From: Bifidobacterium vespertilionis
Lineage (GTDB): Bacteria; Actinomycetota; Actinomycetes; Actinomycetales; Bifidobacteriaceae
Assembly: GCF_008698145.1 (NCBI RefSeq)
Contig: NZ_RZNZ01000006.1
Coordinates: 1 to 64,000, forward strand
Reading direction: 5' to 3'
DNA: 64,000 nucleotides
Within the stretch, counting starts at the first letter, position 1. Each line of letters starts with the position of its first letter. Of this stretch, positions 45,887-56,024 are shown piece after piece. Under the pieces are notes generated by a model. It worked only from the letters and a program-made list of their open reading frames with translations, did no database searches and had not been told where the DNA came from. The position numbers and the translations under genes were made by a program.

Positions 45887-47914
45887 TCAGCCCATGAATT
45901 TGCCGACGATGGCGCCGAGGCCGGGGATCTGCGAGGCCGCATCGCCGTCGGATGCGGATGCGGCGCCGATCGAATCGGCATCGCCCACGGCGGGCAGCAC
46001 CATGAGGAAATCCGCGGAAACGGTATGCGTGTTGTCCGGTGAGATCACATCGCCTCCCCCATCGCCATACCGCACGCTGGCCGCACTGGAGGAGATCGCG
46101 CGCAACACCGAATCGGAGGCCGCCTTGTCCGCGGGCATCAGCGCGTCGATCGCCGCCCCCAGATCCGTGGAGGCGTCACCGATCGTCGCGCTCTGGTCGA
46201 TCACCGTCCCCTCGCCGGCGTGCAGGGCCGTTGTCTCGTCGGCGGGTTCGAGCGGACCGGACGCCGCGCCGATCATGGCGAATGGCGCATCAACGCCCAC
46301 GGAACCACTGTGGAAGACGGCCCCGCCACCGACCGAATCGTCCGCAGCCCCGGCAGAGGCCCCGGCGGAAGCAGCAGCGGAAGCCCCGGCCCCATCCGAA
46401 TCCCCAGCCCCGCTGTTCTCCATCTGCGCCCCGAACCGGTCGATGATCGTGCCCAGCATATCCGCCGCGCCCGTGTGCTCGCGGGCTCCGGCCATGGTCT
46501 TCAGGGCCGCGGAGATCTGCCCGGTGTACTTCTGCATATCCTCATCGGAACCGAACGCCTGATTGGTCTGGTCGATCGCGGTCTGCTCGCTGCCCGCCAC
46601 GCTGCCGCCCTGGTTCACCAGATCGTTCAATCGGGCGGTGTACGTGTCCGTATAGGCCATGGAGAAGGGGATCATCGCATTGGCGAGCTGCCCCTGACCG
46701 GCGGAATAGCGCGATTTGCCGGTGTTGGCCTCCTTGGCCTGCCGCGTTTTGAGATCGGCGAGCAGACCCGTGGTGCCGCGGCGCTGGATCTGCCGGATCA
46801 CCTCGTCGATGATGTTCGCCGCACCCGTATGACCGTGCGCGTCGCTCATCGCGTTGACCGCGTTCGCCAGATCGGTCACGGACTGCGACAGGGGCGTATC
46901 CCCCGTCAACTCGCCGGTCATGCCGATCAGCGCGCCCATCTGCGTTTTGGTGCCGGGCTGGCCGGAAATGTGGCTGGAATACGATCGCACGTACCGGTCG
47001 ATGTAGATGCCGAATTGTTTGACGTAGGCATCGTGTTTGGCGGCGATTTCGGCGTCCACCGCGGCCTTCTCCTGATCGCGCATGGCGGAGAGCTGGTCGA
47101 TCAGCGCCTGATGCTCGCCGCTGCCCGCATTGGTCATGCCGCCCGACAATGCGTTCGCGCCGCTGGCGAGCGCGGCGAGTCGATCGCGCATCACGGACTG
47201 ATCGGCGTCGCGTCCGTCGTCGGTGCGATCGGCGGGCACGGCGGCGATGACGAGCCGGCCCATGCGGAAGGCCTTCGCGTTCATGAAGCAGTCCCACTCG
47301 TTCGTCCGCCCGGCCACGCCCACGGCGCTGATGCGGTACGAATCGCCGTCATCCGTGACGACGGCCGTGTCCGGAACCGCCACATTGTCCGTGACGTCGT
47401 GGGGGATGGTGAAGGTGACGATCGGCATCGCATCGCGGAAATAGCGCGTGTCCGACAGCGGATTGGCCTCGAGGCGGATGCGCACACCCACCAAGCCGTC
47501 CGCGCCCTGAACCGCCGATCGATCGGCATCCGGGCCGTTGAGGCTGTAGGTGATATGCACGGCCCACGGCAGCGCCTTGGAACCGGCGGGCAGCACGGAT
47601 TGCGATGAGGCCGGCCCGGCCTGCGCGGCATCGATGATTGTGGGATGACCGCCGGCCGAGTCATCGTAATCGACGATCGTGCCCGCCGCGGTCACATTGA
47701 AGCTATTGCCGACGATCCATTCGCCGGGTCGCCCGTCATCGCCGAACAGGGTGTACACCCGCTGGGTTTTGGCATATGACGCGGTCTGCTGCGCGACCTC
47801 GTTCTTCCGCCACCCGTAGCCTGTGTCCGAAGGCACGGCGATCATCAGACCCGTGCACGCCACGGCGGCCAATGCGGCCACCGCCCTGCGCGCAACAGCC
47901 CCGAATGAAGACAT
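45887..47914 (-). CDS. Large secreted protein of unknown function
   Basis: A 675-residue protein with a signal-like N-terminus (VARRAVAALAAVACTGLMIAVPS). The N-terminal third (about 40-260) is beta-rich with motifs such as WIVGNSFNVTAAGTIVDYDDS and a WDCF segment. The middle third is helical and contains two related segments: SDAHGHTGAANIIDEVI and GAREHTGAADMLGTII. The last 200 residues are Ala/Ser/Gly/Asp-rich and probably unstructured. There is no LPXTG motif or C-terminal helix, so it is released or non-covalently bound. The ATG at 47914 is chosen because the upstream 31 codons disrupt the signal. No family is recognised. Confidence 0.75.
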   Translation of the reverse strand: MSSFGAVARRAVAALAAVACTGLMIAVPSDTGYGWRKNEVAQQTASYAKTQRVYTLFGDDGRPGEWIVGNSFNVTAAGTIVDYDDSAGGHPTIIDAAQAGPASSQSVLPAGSKALPWAVHITYSLNGPDADRSAVQGADGLVGVRIRLEANPLSDTRYFRDAMPIVTFTIPHDVTDNVAVPDTAVVTDDGDSYRISAVGVAGRTNEWDCFMNAKAFRMGRLVIAAVPADRTDDGRDADQSVMRDRLAALASGANALSGGMTNAGSGEHQALIDQLSAMRDQEKAAVDAEIAAKHDAYVKQFGIYIDRYVRSYSSHISGQPGTKTQMGALIGMTGELTGDTPLSQSVTDLANAVNAMSDAHGHTGAANIIDEVIRQIQRRGTTGLLADLKTRQAKEANTGKSRYSAGQGQLANAMIPFSMAYTDTYTARLNDLVNQGGSVAGSEQTAIDQTNQAFGSDEDMQKYTGQISAALKTMAGAREHTGAADMLGTIIDRFGAQMENSGAGDSDGAGASAAASAGASAGAADDSVGGGAVFHSGSVGVDAPFAMIGAASGPLEPADETTALHAGEGTVIDQSATIGDASTDLGAAIDALMPADKAASDSVLRAISSSAASVRYGDGGGDVISPDNTHTVSADFLMVLPAVGDADSIGAASASDGDAASQIPGLGAIVGKFMG

Positions 47915-48048
47915 CCGAACCGCCCTTCGATCAACCAATCGGCGCCGATCGGCGCAACTCGGGTCCACTTTACGCCATTGCGGTGCACAGGCAGTGCAAC
48001 AGACCACCGGTCAGGTGTCTAGCGGACGGGTCGGATTATATGGTCCGA

Positions 48049-48480
48049 TCAGGCGAATACGTCGAGCACGCCCGGGTCGCCGCCGGCATCGGCGATGCGC
48101 TGATGACGCTTCTTGGCCTCGGTCACCACGAACTCACGGTACATTTCGGCGATGTCCGGATCCAGTCCGGCATCCACAGCGATGCGGTGCAGGCGTTCGA
48201 TCTGGTAGTCCTCGCGCTTGTAGTCGGCGGGGGCGAAACCGGCGCGGGCCTTGAGCACGCCCACCTGCGACGTGTATTTGAACCGTTCGGCCAGCAGGGA
48301 GACGATGGCCGTGTCCACATTGTCGATGGACTGGCGCAGCGCCTTGATCTTGGCCACGGTCTCGGCGATTTCGGGGTGCGCCTCGGCGGCGGCCGAATCG
48401 ATCACCGTTTCGGATTCATGCGCTTCATTGTCGGTGTGCTGATCAGGCCGAAGCCAGTCGCTGTTCTCGGTTTCGCTCAT
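48049..48480 (-). CDS. Chorismate mutase, AroQ type
   Basis: A 143-residue protein; the mutase domain occupies about 45-130 (KIKALRQSIDNVDTAIVSLLAERFKYTSQVGVLKARAG...YKREDYQIERLHRIA). The three conserved basic residues for chorismate carboxylates are in place. It converts chorismate to prephenate for Phe and Tyr. The 40-residue N-terminus is acidic and variable. An Lrp regulator and an aminotransferase lie next to it. Confidence 0.92.
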   Translation of the reverse strand: MSETENSDWLRPDQHTDNEAHESETVIDSAAAEAHPEIAETVAKIKALRQSIDNVDTAIVSLLAERFKYTSQVGVLKARAGFAPADYKREDYQIERLHRIAVDAGLDPDIAEMYREFVVTEAKKRHQRIADAGGDPGVLDVFA

Positions 48481-48504
48481 GATCCCAAGGGTATCGCAAC
48501 ACGA

Positions 48505-48930
48505 CTACTTGGAAAAGTACCGCTTAAGGATCATCGTGGTTTCCGTGCTCACAGGGACCGTGCGATGGATCAGATTGAGCAGTTCCTCGAGCTTGCCGGG
48601 ACTGGCCACGCGCACCGTCAGCATGAAGCTGGGCGCGCCGGCGATCGAATCGCATGAGACGATGCCATCGATGTCCTTCAGCTTTTCGGGGATCAGCGCC
48701 TCCTGCGCGTAGTCGAGCGGGGTGACGGCCACGAACGCGCCGATCTCCAGGCCTCGCTTCTCCGGGTCCACCACCGCCTTATATCCACCGATCACCCCGC
48801 GCTTCTCCAGCTTCTGCACGCGCGACTGCACGGCGGAGACCGAAAGGCCCGTGGCCGCGGCCAACTCCGACAGCGTCGCGCGTCCATCCGCCTCCAGCAG
48901 GTCGAGGATCTTCCCGTCCACCGCGTCCAT
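48505..48930 (-). CDS. Lrp/AsnC family transcriptional regulator
   Basis: A 141-residue regulator. Helix-turn-helix at about 5-55 (DGKILDLLEADGRATLSELAAATGLSVSAVQSRVQKLEKRGVI in pattern) followed by a RAM ligand-binding domain (about 65-141). The start at 48930 has GGGAGG. It is divergent from the aminotransferase across an AT-rich gap with palindromes, so it probably controls that gene and itself. Confidence 0.92.
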   Translation of the reverse strand: MDAVDGKILDLLEADGRATLSELAAATGLSVSAVQSRVQKLEKRGVIGGYKAVVDPEKRGLEIGAFVAVTPLDYAQEALIPEKLKDIDGIVSCDSIAGAPSFMLTVRVASPGKLEELLNLIHRTVPVSTETTMILKRYFSK

Positions 48931-49075
48931 GTCAGCCTCCCGTTCGCCTTCGATTCCCTCCAGATTACCGCGCGCCCGCCGCAAGCGCACGCCGATCGCG
49001 CTGAGCACACTGAACGCACGCCGATCGCCTTCGCCTGCATATGATCATAAATTATTCGTTGCAAATTAACTTTTC

Positions 49076-49090
49076 CAGTAATATTTACTG
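49076..49090. promoter_or_regulatory. Candidate Lrp-type operator
   Basis: A perfect 15-bp palindrome CAGTAATATTTACTG in the AT-rich divergent gap 48931-49155. Further AT-rich half-sites (GCATATGATC, GCATATTATATGATT) flank it. Confidence 0.5.
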
Positions 49091-49155
49091 CATATTATAT
49101 GATTAATAGTAGTTTTCACAGCATTGCATAGTTGAAGCAGGATCGGAGAATCATC

Positions 49156-50412
49156 ATGACCATGACACAGCCCTTCGCATCGCAGCCCACCACAGCGCAG
49201 CCCGCCGCCATCCACCCGCAGCCCACCCTCGCCGCGAGCGCCCTCGCGATCCCCCGCTCCGGCATCCGCGACATCTTCGACCGCGTGGAGCGCGTGCCGG
49301 ACGCCATCTCCTTCGCCGTGGGCGAGCCCGGCGAGACGGCCGCGCCGCACATCGTCGAAGCCGGATGCCGCGCGATCATGGACGGCGACACGCACTACAC
49401 CAACGTGCTCGGCACCGAGGCGTTCCGCGAGGCCGCGGCCGGCTACACGCGCCGCATCAAGGGGCTCGACTACGACCCGTCGTGCGAGATCCAGGCCATC
49501 GACGGCGCCACGATCGGCCTGTATCTGGCATTGAAGGCCGTGATCGACCCGGGCGACGAGGTGCTCATCCCCTCCCCCTACTTCACCTCGTACGATGCCG
49601 AGGTCATGCTGTGCGGCGGCGCGATCCGCACGGTCCCGCTGCGCCCGGAGCACGGCATGCGGCTGAACGCCAGGGACATCGAGGCGGCGATCGGCCCGCG
49701 CACGCGCGCGATCATCCTCAACTCCCCCGGCAATCCCACCGGCGCGGTCACGCCGATGGACGAGCTCGAGCGGATCGGCGAAGTGTGCGCGAGGCACGGC
49801 ATCTGGGCCATCTCCGACGAGGTCTACCACCCGTTCGTCTTCGGAGACGAAGATCTGCACGGCCCCGACTGCATCGGCAGCACGGCCCCGTCGATCGCCG
49901 CCGCGCCGGGCATGCGAGGACGCACGATCGTCGTGGAGAGCCTGTCGAAGACCTTCGCGATGACCGGTTGGCGCATCGGCTACCTGCTCGCCCCGCACGC
50001 GGTGATCGAGCAGACCAGCAAGATCGCCGAGCTCATGCACTCCTCGGTCAACTCGGTGGCCATGGCGGCGGGCGTGGCCGCGCTGAACGGCCCGATGGAC
50101 CATGTGATCGCCATGAAGCACCACTACGCGCTCAACCGCCGGATCATCCTGGATGAGCTGGCCAGATGCCCCGTGCTCTCCCCCATCACGCCCGAAGGCG
50201 CGTTCTACGTGTTCGTCGACGTGCGCGCCACCGGACTGGACGACGTGACGTTCTGCCATCGTCTGCTCGGCGAGGAGAAGGTGGCCGCGGTGCCGGGCAG
50301 CGCGTTCGGCGCGGCGGGCGCGGGCTTCGTGCGCCTGTCCTACGCGGGGCCGATCGAACCGACCCGCGAGGGCGCGCGACGCATGCGCCGATTCGCCGAG
50401 CGCATCGCATAG
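49156..50412 (+). CDS. PLP aminotransferase, class I/II
   Basis: A 418-residue fold-I aminotransferase. The PLP lysine is in VVESLSKTFAMTGWRIGYL; NSPGNPTGAV, the ISDEVYHPF Asp/Tyr pair and the C-terminal VRLSYAG Arg are conserved. The sequence is of the broad aspartate/aromatic/alanine type. Beside chorismate mutase and an Lrp regulator, a role in aromatic or branched-chain amino-acid transamination is plausible. The start at 49156 has GGAG. Confidence 0.9.
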   Translation: MTMTQPFASQPTTAQPAAIHPQPTLAASALAIPRSGIRDIFDRVERVPDAISFAVGEPGETAAPHIVEAGCRAIMDGDTHYTNVLGTEAFREAAAGYTRRIKGLDYDPSCEIQAIDGATIGLYLALKAVIDPGDEVLIPSPYFTSYDAEVMLCGGAIRTVPLRPEHGMRLNARDIEAAIGPRTRAIILNSPGNPTGAVTPMDELERIGEVCARHGIWAISDEVYHPFVFGDEDLHGPDCIGSTAPSIAAAPGMRGRTIVVESLSKTFAMTGWRIGYLLAPHAVIEQTSKIAELMHSSVNSVAMAAGVAALNGPMDHVIAMKHHYALNRRIILDELARCPVLSPITPEGAFYVFVDVRATGLDDVTFCHRLLGEEKVAAVPGSAFGAAGAGFVRLSYAGPIEPTREGARRMRRFAERIA

Positions 50413-50450
50413 CGGGCTCGCACGCCCGCACGCCCGCGCGCCCCAGAACG

Positions 50451-50522
50451 CACAAAGCGGAACGATTGGTTTGTTTTCGGCCTTCAAAATGGCTCGAAAA
50501 CGGACCAAACGTTCCGCTTTGT
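50451..50522. repeat. Family E long hairpin, copy 2 (between convergent genes)
   Basis: CACAAAGCGGAACGATTGG ... CCAAACGTTCCGCTTTGTG with inner TTGTTTTCG / CGAAAACGGAC. It ends 37 bp from the rho stop and begins 38 bp after the aminotransferase stop. A short tandem (GTTATGCGC x3) follows at 50523-50550. Confidence 0.84.
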
Positions 50523-50559
50523 GTTATGCGTGTTATGCGCGTTATGCGGGTGGGCCGCG

Positions 50560-52668
50560 CTACTTGTTCTGCGGGATGGTGGACGTGATGGCCGCCAGGA
50601 AGTCGCGGTTGGTGGCGGTCTTCTTGAGACGCGGCACCAGCGTCTGGTACGCCTGCTCGGGCTCCATGCCGCCCAGCGCGCGACGCAGACCGTAGATGAC
50701 GGCCAGTTCGTTCGGCGGGGTGATGAGCTCCTCGCGGCGGGTGCCGGAGGCGTTGATGTCGATGGCCGGGAAGAGGCGCTTGTCCGCAAGGTCGCGGGAC
50801 AGGCGCAGCTCCATGTTGCCGGTGCCCTTGAACTCCTCGAAGATCACCTCGTCCATCTTGGAGCCGGTTTCGACCAGCGCGGAGGAGATGATGGTCAGGG
50901 ATCCGCCGTTCTCGATGTTGCGGGCGGCGCCGAAGAACTTCTTGGGCGGGTACAGGGCCTGGGCGTCCACACCGCCGGACAGGATGCGGCCGGAGGCGGG
51001 CGCGGCGATGTTGTACGCGCGGGCCAGACGTGTCATCGAGTCGAGCAGCACCACCACGTCCTGGCCGAGCTCCACGAGTCGCTTGGCGCGCTCGATGGCG
51101 AGCTCCGCGACCGTGGTGTGATCGGAGGCGGGACGGTCAAAGGTGGAGGAGATGACCTCGCCCTGCACCGTGCGCTCCATGTCCGTGACCTCCTCGGGAC
51201 GCTCGTCCACCAGCACGACCATGAGGTGCACCTCGGGGTTGTTGGTGGTGATGGAGTTGGCGATGTTCTGCAGGGTGATGGTCTTGCCGGCCTTCGGCGG
51301 GGAGACGATCAGACCGCGCTGGCCCTTGCCGATGGGCGCGACGATGTCCATGATGCGGCCGATCAGCTTGTTCGGCGTGGTCTCCTGCTTGAGGCGCTCC
51401 TGCGGGTACAGCGGGGTCAGCTTGGCGAACTGCGGGCGGTTCTGGGCTTCCTCCACGCTCATGCCGTTGATGGAGTCGATGGACTGCAGCGGCACGAACT
51501 TCTGGCGCTGGTTGCGGCGATCGTCGCGCACCGCGCGGATGGCGCCGTGCACCGCGTCGCCCTTGCGCAGGCCGTACTTCTTGACCTGTCCCATGGAGAT
51601 GTAGACGTCGTTCGGGCCGGGCAGGTAGCCGGAGGTGCGCACGAAGGCGTAGGAATCGAGCACGTCCACGATGCCGGCCACGGGGACCAGCTCCTCCTGC
51701 TGCTGGTAGTCGTCGCGGCGATCGACGCGCTCCGGGCGGTCGTCGCGATCGAAATCGTCGCGGCGGTTGCCATTGCGGCGGTTGACGCCGCGGTCACGGC
51801 GATCGTCGTGGCCGTTGCTGCGGTCGCGGCGGTTGCGGCGCGGGAAGTCGTCCCCGTCCTGCTGGCCGTCTGCATTGCGCGACGGCAGATTGGCGAGGAT
51901 GTCGTCCAGATCGCGCACATTGCCGTGCTCGTTCTCGCGCGGAGCAACCTCCGGACGGCGACGGCGGCGAGGCAGCTGGATGGGCTCGTCGCTCTTCTCC
52001 GTGCGGTCCTTGCGGCCGGCGCGGGCGGAGTTCTCGTCGATGCCCAGCATGTCGAACAGGTCGCCGGTGGGCTTGGCATCGGACTTGGAGGGACGGCCGG
52101 CCGGACGATCGGCGCGGCGCGGGCGGGAGTCCGCGGACGGCAGATCAAGATCCAGATCCAGGGACTTGCGACGCGGGCGGCGGACCATCGGGGTCTCCAG
52201 CAGCGGGTTCGGAGCCGGCGCAGGGGCCAGCGGCTCATTGTTGGACGGCACCACGCGGGTCGGGCTCGGCGCGGAAACGGGCGCGGTGGGCACCGGTGCG
52301 GGCGCGGCCTGCTGCGGGGCTGCCGGCGCGGCCGGGGTCTCCGGCTCGGAAATCTGCGCGGCGGGAGCGGCGGAAGCGGCGGGCTCCGCGATGGCGGCCG
52401 GCGCGGCGGCCGGCTCGGCAGACGCGGCGGGAGCGTCCGACTGGGTCTCCGGCTTGGAAACGGGCGCTGCGGCATCCGCGGTCTTCTTCGCGGTCTTCGG
52501 GGCGCGAACGCTCACACCCGCAGGCGCCTCGCCGCCGGAACGGGCAGCTTGGATGGTGGCGAGAAGTGCGGGCTTACGCATCGTCGACGTGCCGCGCAAT
52601 CCCATCTGCTTGGCGAGCTCCTTGAGCTCCGGCAGCTTCATATCTTCAAGATTCTGGCTCGTTGCCAC
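50560..52668 (-). CDS. rho: Transcription termination factor Rho
   Basis: A 702-residue hexameric RNA helicase. The N-terminal SAP-like helix ([15 protein letters not shown]) is followed by a roughly 270-residue insert that is Ala/Pro-rich and then Arg/Asp-rich, typical of actinobacterial Rho and likely RNA-binding. The RNA-binding fold starts near [29 protein letters not shown]. The P-loop is [15 protein letters not shown]. The C-terminal ATPase ends in [18 protein letters not shown] start at 52668. Confidence 0.97.
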   Translation of the reverse strand: MATSQNLEDMKLPELKELAKQMGLRGTSTMRKPALLATIQAARSGGEAPAGVSVRAPKTAKKTADAAAPVSKPETQSDAPAASAEPAAAPAAIAEPAASAAPAAQISEPETPAAPAAPQQAAPAPVPTAPVSAPSPTRVVPSNNEPLAPAPAPNPLLETPMVRRPRRKSLDLDLDLPSADSRPRRADRPAGRPSKSDAKPTGDLFDMLGIDENSARAGRKDRTEKSDEPIQLPRRRRRPEVAPRENEHGNVRDLDDILANLPSRNADGQQDGDDFPRRNRRDRSNGHDDRRDRGVNRRNGNRRDDFDRDDRPERVDRRDDYQQQEELVPVAGIVDVLDSYAFVRTSGYLPGPNDVYISMGQVKKYGLRKGDAVHGAIRAVRDDRRNQRQKFVPLQSIDSINGMSVEEAQNRPQFAKLTPLYPQERLKQETTPNKLIGRIMDIVAPIGKGQRGLIVSPPKAGKTITLQNIANSITTNNPEVHLMVVLVDERPEEVTDMERTVQGEVISSTFDRPASDHTTVAELAIERAKRLVELGQDVVVLLDSMTRLARAYNIAAPASGRILSGGVDAQALYPPKKFFGAARNIENGGSLTIISSALVETGSKMDEVIFEEFKGTGNMELRLSRDLADKRLFPAIDINASGTRREELITPPNELAVIYGLRRALGGMEPEQAYQTLVPRLKKTATNRDFLAAITSTIPQNK

Positions 52669-52861
52669 TGTGGTTTTGCCTTTCTTCGGCCTTCAGCCAC
52701 AACGAACGTGCGGCATACGGCATAAGAATGATTGCGGAATGATTTCCGCACATGAATACCGTTCGCTACCTTCAGCGAACCGGACAACGCTCACAATACA
52801 ACCTTTTGCCGACCAACGCAAAATCGACCCGCGGTGCGCCCAAAGATGCTTGGAATTCCAA

Positions 52862-52907
52862 CAAAAAGAGGCTCCCACTGCCGCTGTTGCAGCAAAGGGA
52901 GCCTCTA
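52862..52907 (-). terminator. Terminator after the DUF2469 gene
   Basis: Minus-strand stem AGAGGCTCCC / GGGAGCCTCT with TTTTTG tail, 33 bp after the stop at 52941. It closes the gat-GNAT-DUF2469 block before rho. Confidence 0.88.
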
Positions 52908-52940
52908 CACGCGGACGAAACCGCCCGCGCAAGGAATGCG

Positions 52941-53255
52941 TCAGCGCATGCTGTCCGGAATGTCGATGTCCGAGTGCTGGACCTCCTCCACATTCACATC
53001 CTTGAAGGTCACGATGCGCACATTCTTGACGAATCGGCTGGAGCGGTACACATCCCAGACCCACGCATCGGTGAGCTGCACATCGAAATACACGTCCTGT
53101 CCGGCGGACCGCACGTTGAAATCAACCTTGTTGGCCAGATAGAAACGACGCTCGGTCTCCACCACGTAGGTGAACAATTTGATGACATCGCGATACTCGC
53201 GGTACAGGGCGAGCTCGGCGTCGGTCTCGTAATTGTCCAGATCTTCGGCGCTCAC
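52941..53255 (-). CDS. DUF2469 family protein
   Basis: A 104-residue conserved actinobacterial protein. It opens MSAEDLDNYETDAELALYREYRDVIKLFTYVVETERRFYLAN in pattern and continues DVYFDVQLTDAWVWDVYRSSRFVKNVRIVTFKDVNVEE. GTG start at 53255 with GAGGAGG nine bases upstream. It lies 4 bp after the GNAT gene stop. The function is unknown. Confidence 0.9.
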   Translation of the reverse strand: MSAEDLDNYETDAELALYREYRDVIKLFTYVVETERRFYLANKVDFNVRSAGQDVYFDVQLTDAWVWDVYRSSRFVKNVRIVTFKDVNVEEVQHSDIDIPDSMR

Positions 53256-53259
53256 GGAA

Positions 53260-54333
53260 TCAGTCCTCCTCGTTGTCTCTCTTGCGTCCGCGGCCCAGAT
53301 TACGCCACCAGGCCTGCTTGGACGACTTGCCGGAGTTGCCCGAGCCATACGCCCACGACTGCGGGCGGCCATCGGTCTCACCGGCGTTCTCATGTTCGGG
53401 CGTCCCGGCCGCTGCGGAACCATCGGTCTTGGGGTTCTGGCCCGTCTGGATGTCCCTGCCGGCATTCCGTTCCTTCGGGGCGAGCGCGTCGGCGATGTTC
53501 TGATGGATCGCGATCGAATGCTCGCGCGCCGCCAGAGCCTCCTGCACGCCCGGGTTGTCCGTGATCAGATGCAGGCCGAACGCGTCCAGCGAGGCGACCG
53601 GATCGTACTCGTCCACCAGGGTGCCCATGACGATCTGATCCATGTACTTGTTGTTCTGATCGTCCCACAGCGCGTCGCGCGAGGTGCCCTCCGGCACGAA
53701 GCCGAGCGACTGGTAGACCGAGCGCGAGCGGGTGTTCTTCTCCGGAACGGCCACCCAGATGCGGTGCAGGCCCAGTCCCGCGGGCACCGGCGCGAAGCCG
53801 TAGGTCAGCACGCGGGGCATGGCGTCGCGGGAGTAGCCGCGGCCGCGATAGTCCTTGCCGAGGATGATCTGGATGCGGGCGGACTTGCCCCAGCCGTCGA
53901 TGTCGATCAGGAAGATCATGCCGATCATATTGTCCGTGGCGGAGGCGTCGCGGCGGCCATCGCCATCGTGGTCGGCGTTGGTCAGCACGGCCCAGGCCAT
54001 GGTGCGGCGGGCCTCGGGATCGCCCACGCCGGACTGGGCGGGCGTCTGGCCCTGCTCCCAGGCGACGGAACGGTGCACCCATGCGTGGACCACCGCGCGC
54101 TCGGCGGCGGCATCCTTGCCGGTGATGCCCGAGGCGTTGTGGTAGGCGTCAAGCTCGTCCATGCGGACGAGGTCGTCGATCGTGGCCGGCCTCAGCGTGA
54201 CCATTTCGCCCCGAATGCCGGGGACGACGACGCTGGTCGGAAGTTCACGGGAATCGGCGATGTTGGGAATGATCTCACCGGCTTGTGACATTGGTTTCAA
54301 CCCCCGATTACTGCTCTGGTCTTCTTGCATCAT
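53260..54333 (-). CDS. GNAT acetyltransferase with long C-terminal tail
   Basis: A 357-residue protein. Residues about 40-240 form a GNAT domain: VTLRPATIDDLVRMDEL, the acetyl-CoA loop QIILGKDYRGRGYSRDAMPRVLTYGF and RIWVAVPEKNTRSRSVYQSLGFVPEG. About 120 C-terminal residues are polar and disordered, ending in a basic/acidic patch (GRGRKRDNEED). The start at 54333 has AAAAGG seven bases upstream. It is cotranscribed with DUF2469 and downstream of gatCAB. Confidence 0.87.
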   Translation of the reverse strand: MMQEDQSSNRGLKPMSQAGEIIPNIADSRELPTSVVVPGIRGEMVTLRPATIDDLVRMDELDAYHNASGITGKDAAAERAVVHAWVHRSVAWEQGQTPAQSGVGDPEARRTMAWAVLTNADHDGDGRRDASATDNMIGMIFLIDIDGWGKSARIQIILGKDYRGRGYSRDAMPRVLTYGFAPVPAGLGLHRIWVAVPEKNTRSRSVYQSLGFVPEGTSRDALWDDQNNKYMDQIVMGTLVDEYDPVASLDAFGLHLITDNPGVQEALAAREHSIAIHQNIADALAPKERNAGRDIQTGQNPKTDGSAAAGTPEHENAGETDGRPQSWAYGSGNSGKSSKQAWWRNLGRGRKRDNEED

Positions 54334-54436
54334 TATCAAGCCTTTTGGCATGGTAGCGCAGGGTCCTGAACATCAGCTGGGAACCGTGTGAAGACGGCGC
54401 GCACGATCCGCGCCACGATCCGCGCCGGGACGGGCA

Positions 54437-54470
54437 TGAAAAAGGGCGGCACCCGCATGGGATGCCGCCC
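54437..54470 (-). terminator. Terminator after gatB
   Basis: Minus-strand GGGCGGCATCCC-ATGC-GGGTGCCGCCC followed by TTTTTC. Confidence 0.9.
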
Positions 54471-54485
54471 GATCGAGTCGGCGGG

Positions 54486-55985
54486 TCAGGACTTGATCTT
54501 TGACATCACGATCTTGGTGACGGCCTTCGCGTCGGCCTGACCGCGCGTGGCCTTCATCACCGCGCCGATGATGACGCCCATCGGCTTCATATTGCCGCTC
54601 TTGAGCTTCTCCACCACATCCGGGTTGGCCTCGAAGGCGGCCTCGACGGCCGATTCGATGGCGCCGGAGTCCTCGACGATCTTGTAGTTGTGCTTGGCCA
54701 CAACCTCGTCCGGGGTGCCCTCACCGGCAAGCACGCCGGCGATGGTCTGCTTGGCGAGCTTGTCGTTGAGCTTGCCGTCGGCGATGAGCTTCTCCACCTG
54801 GGCCACGTCGGCCGGGGTGACCGGCAGCTCCTCCAGGGAAACGCCCTTGGCGTTAGCCTCGCGGGACAGCTCGCCCAGCCACCACTTGCGCGCGCCGGCC
54901 GCGGTGGCGCCGGACTTCACGGTCTCCTCGATCAGGTCGAGGGCGTCCGCGTTGAGGATGTCGCGCATCTGCAGGTCGGTGAGGTCCCACTCGGCCTTGA
55001 GGCGGTTGCGGCGCTCGCGCGGCATCTCCGGCATCTGGGCCTCGATCTCGGCGATGTGCTCCTTGGTGATGTGCAGCATCACCAGATCCGGATCCGGGAA
55101 GTAGCGGTAGTCGTCGGCGTCGGACTTGACGCGGCCGCCGGCGGTGGTCTGCGTGGCCTCGTCCCAGTGGCGGGTCTCCTGCAGGATCTCGCCGCCTTCG
55201 GAGAGGATGGCCGCCTGACGGCGGATCTCGTACTGCAGCGTCTTCTCGATGCCGCGGAACGAGTTCACGTTCTTGGTCTCGGAACGGGTGCCGTACGGAT
55301 CGTTCGGGCTGCGGCGCAGCGACAGGTTGACGTCGGCGCGCATGTTGCCCTGCTCCATGCGGGCGTGGGAGATGCCCAGCGCGCGCACGATGTCGCGGAT
55401 CGCACGCATGTAGGCGCCCGCGATCTCAGGGGCGCGGTCGCCGGCGCCTTCGATCGGCTTGGTGACGATCTCGATCAGCGGCACGCCGGCGCGGTTGTAG
55501 TCGACCAGCGAGTGGTCGGCGCCCTCGATGCGGCCGTCGGCGCCACCCACGTGGGTGTTCTTGCCGGCGTCGTCCTCGATGTGCGCGCGCTCGATCGGCA
55601 CACGGAACACGGTGCCGTCCTCAAGCTCCACATCCAAGTATCCGTTGCCGTTGGTCGGCTTGTCGTACTGGGAGATCTGGTAGTCGCGCGGCATGTCCGG
55701 GTAGAAGTAGTTCTTGCGGGCGAACTGGCTCCACTCGTTGATCTCGCAGTGCAGGGCCAAACCCAGCTTGATCGCGTAGTCCACGGCGGTCTTGTTGACC
55801 ACCGGCAGGCTGCCCGGCAGACCCAGCGACACGGGGGTCAGCTGGGTGTTGGGCTCGCCGCCGAACTCAATGTGCGCGGGGCAGAAGAGCTTGGTGTTGG
55901 TGCACAGCTCCACGTGGGTTTCCAGACCGAAGACAGGATCGAACTGCTTGCAGGCCTCGGAGTACTTCATCAGTTTTTCAGCCAT
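54486..55985 (-). CDS. gatB: Asp/Glu-tRNA amidotransferase subunit B
   Basis: A 499-residue kinase-like subunit that activates misacylated Glu-tRNA-Gln or Asp-tRNA-Asn. [49 protein letters not shown] and [18 protein letters not shown] are diagnostic. The C-terminal YqeY-like helical domain (about 360-499) binds tRNA. It lies 39 bp downstream of gatA. Confidence 0.97.
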   Translation of the reverse strand: MAEKLMKYSEACKQFDPVFGLETHVELCTNTKLFCPAHIEFGGEPNTQLTPVSLGLPGSLPVVNKTAVDYAIKLGLALHCEINEWSQFARKNYFYPDMPRDYQISQYDKPTNGNGYLDVELEDGTVFRVPIERAHIEDDAGKNTHVGGADGRIEGADHSLVDYNRAGVPLIEIVTKPIEGAGDRAPEIAGAYMRAIRDIVRALGISHARMEQGNMRADVNLSLRRSPNDPYGTRSETKNVNSFRGIEKTLQYEIRRQAAILSEGGEILQETRHWDEATQTTAGGRVKSDADDYRYFPDPDLVMLHITKEHIAEIEAQMPEMPRERRNRLKAEWDLTDLQMRDILNADALDLIEETVKSGATAAGARKWWLGELSREANAKGVSLEELPVTPADVAQVEKLIADGKLNDKLAKQTIAGVLAGEGTPDEVVAKHNYKIVEDSGAIESAVEAAFEANPDVVEKLKSGNMKPMGVIIGAVMKATRGQADAKAVTKIVMSKIKS

Positions 55986-56024
55986 GATGTTTTCCTTATG
56001 CTTTCCGCTTGTCGTCTCGTCCAG

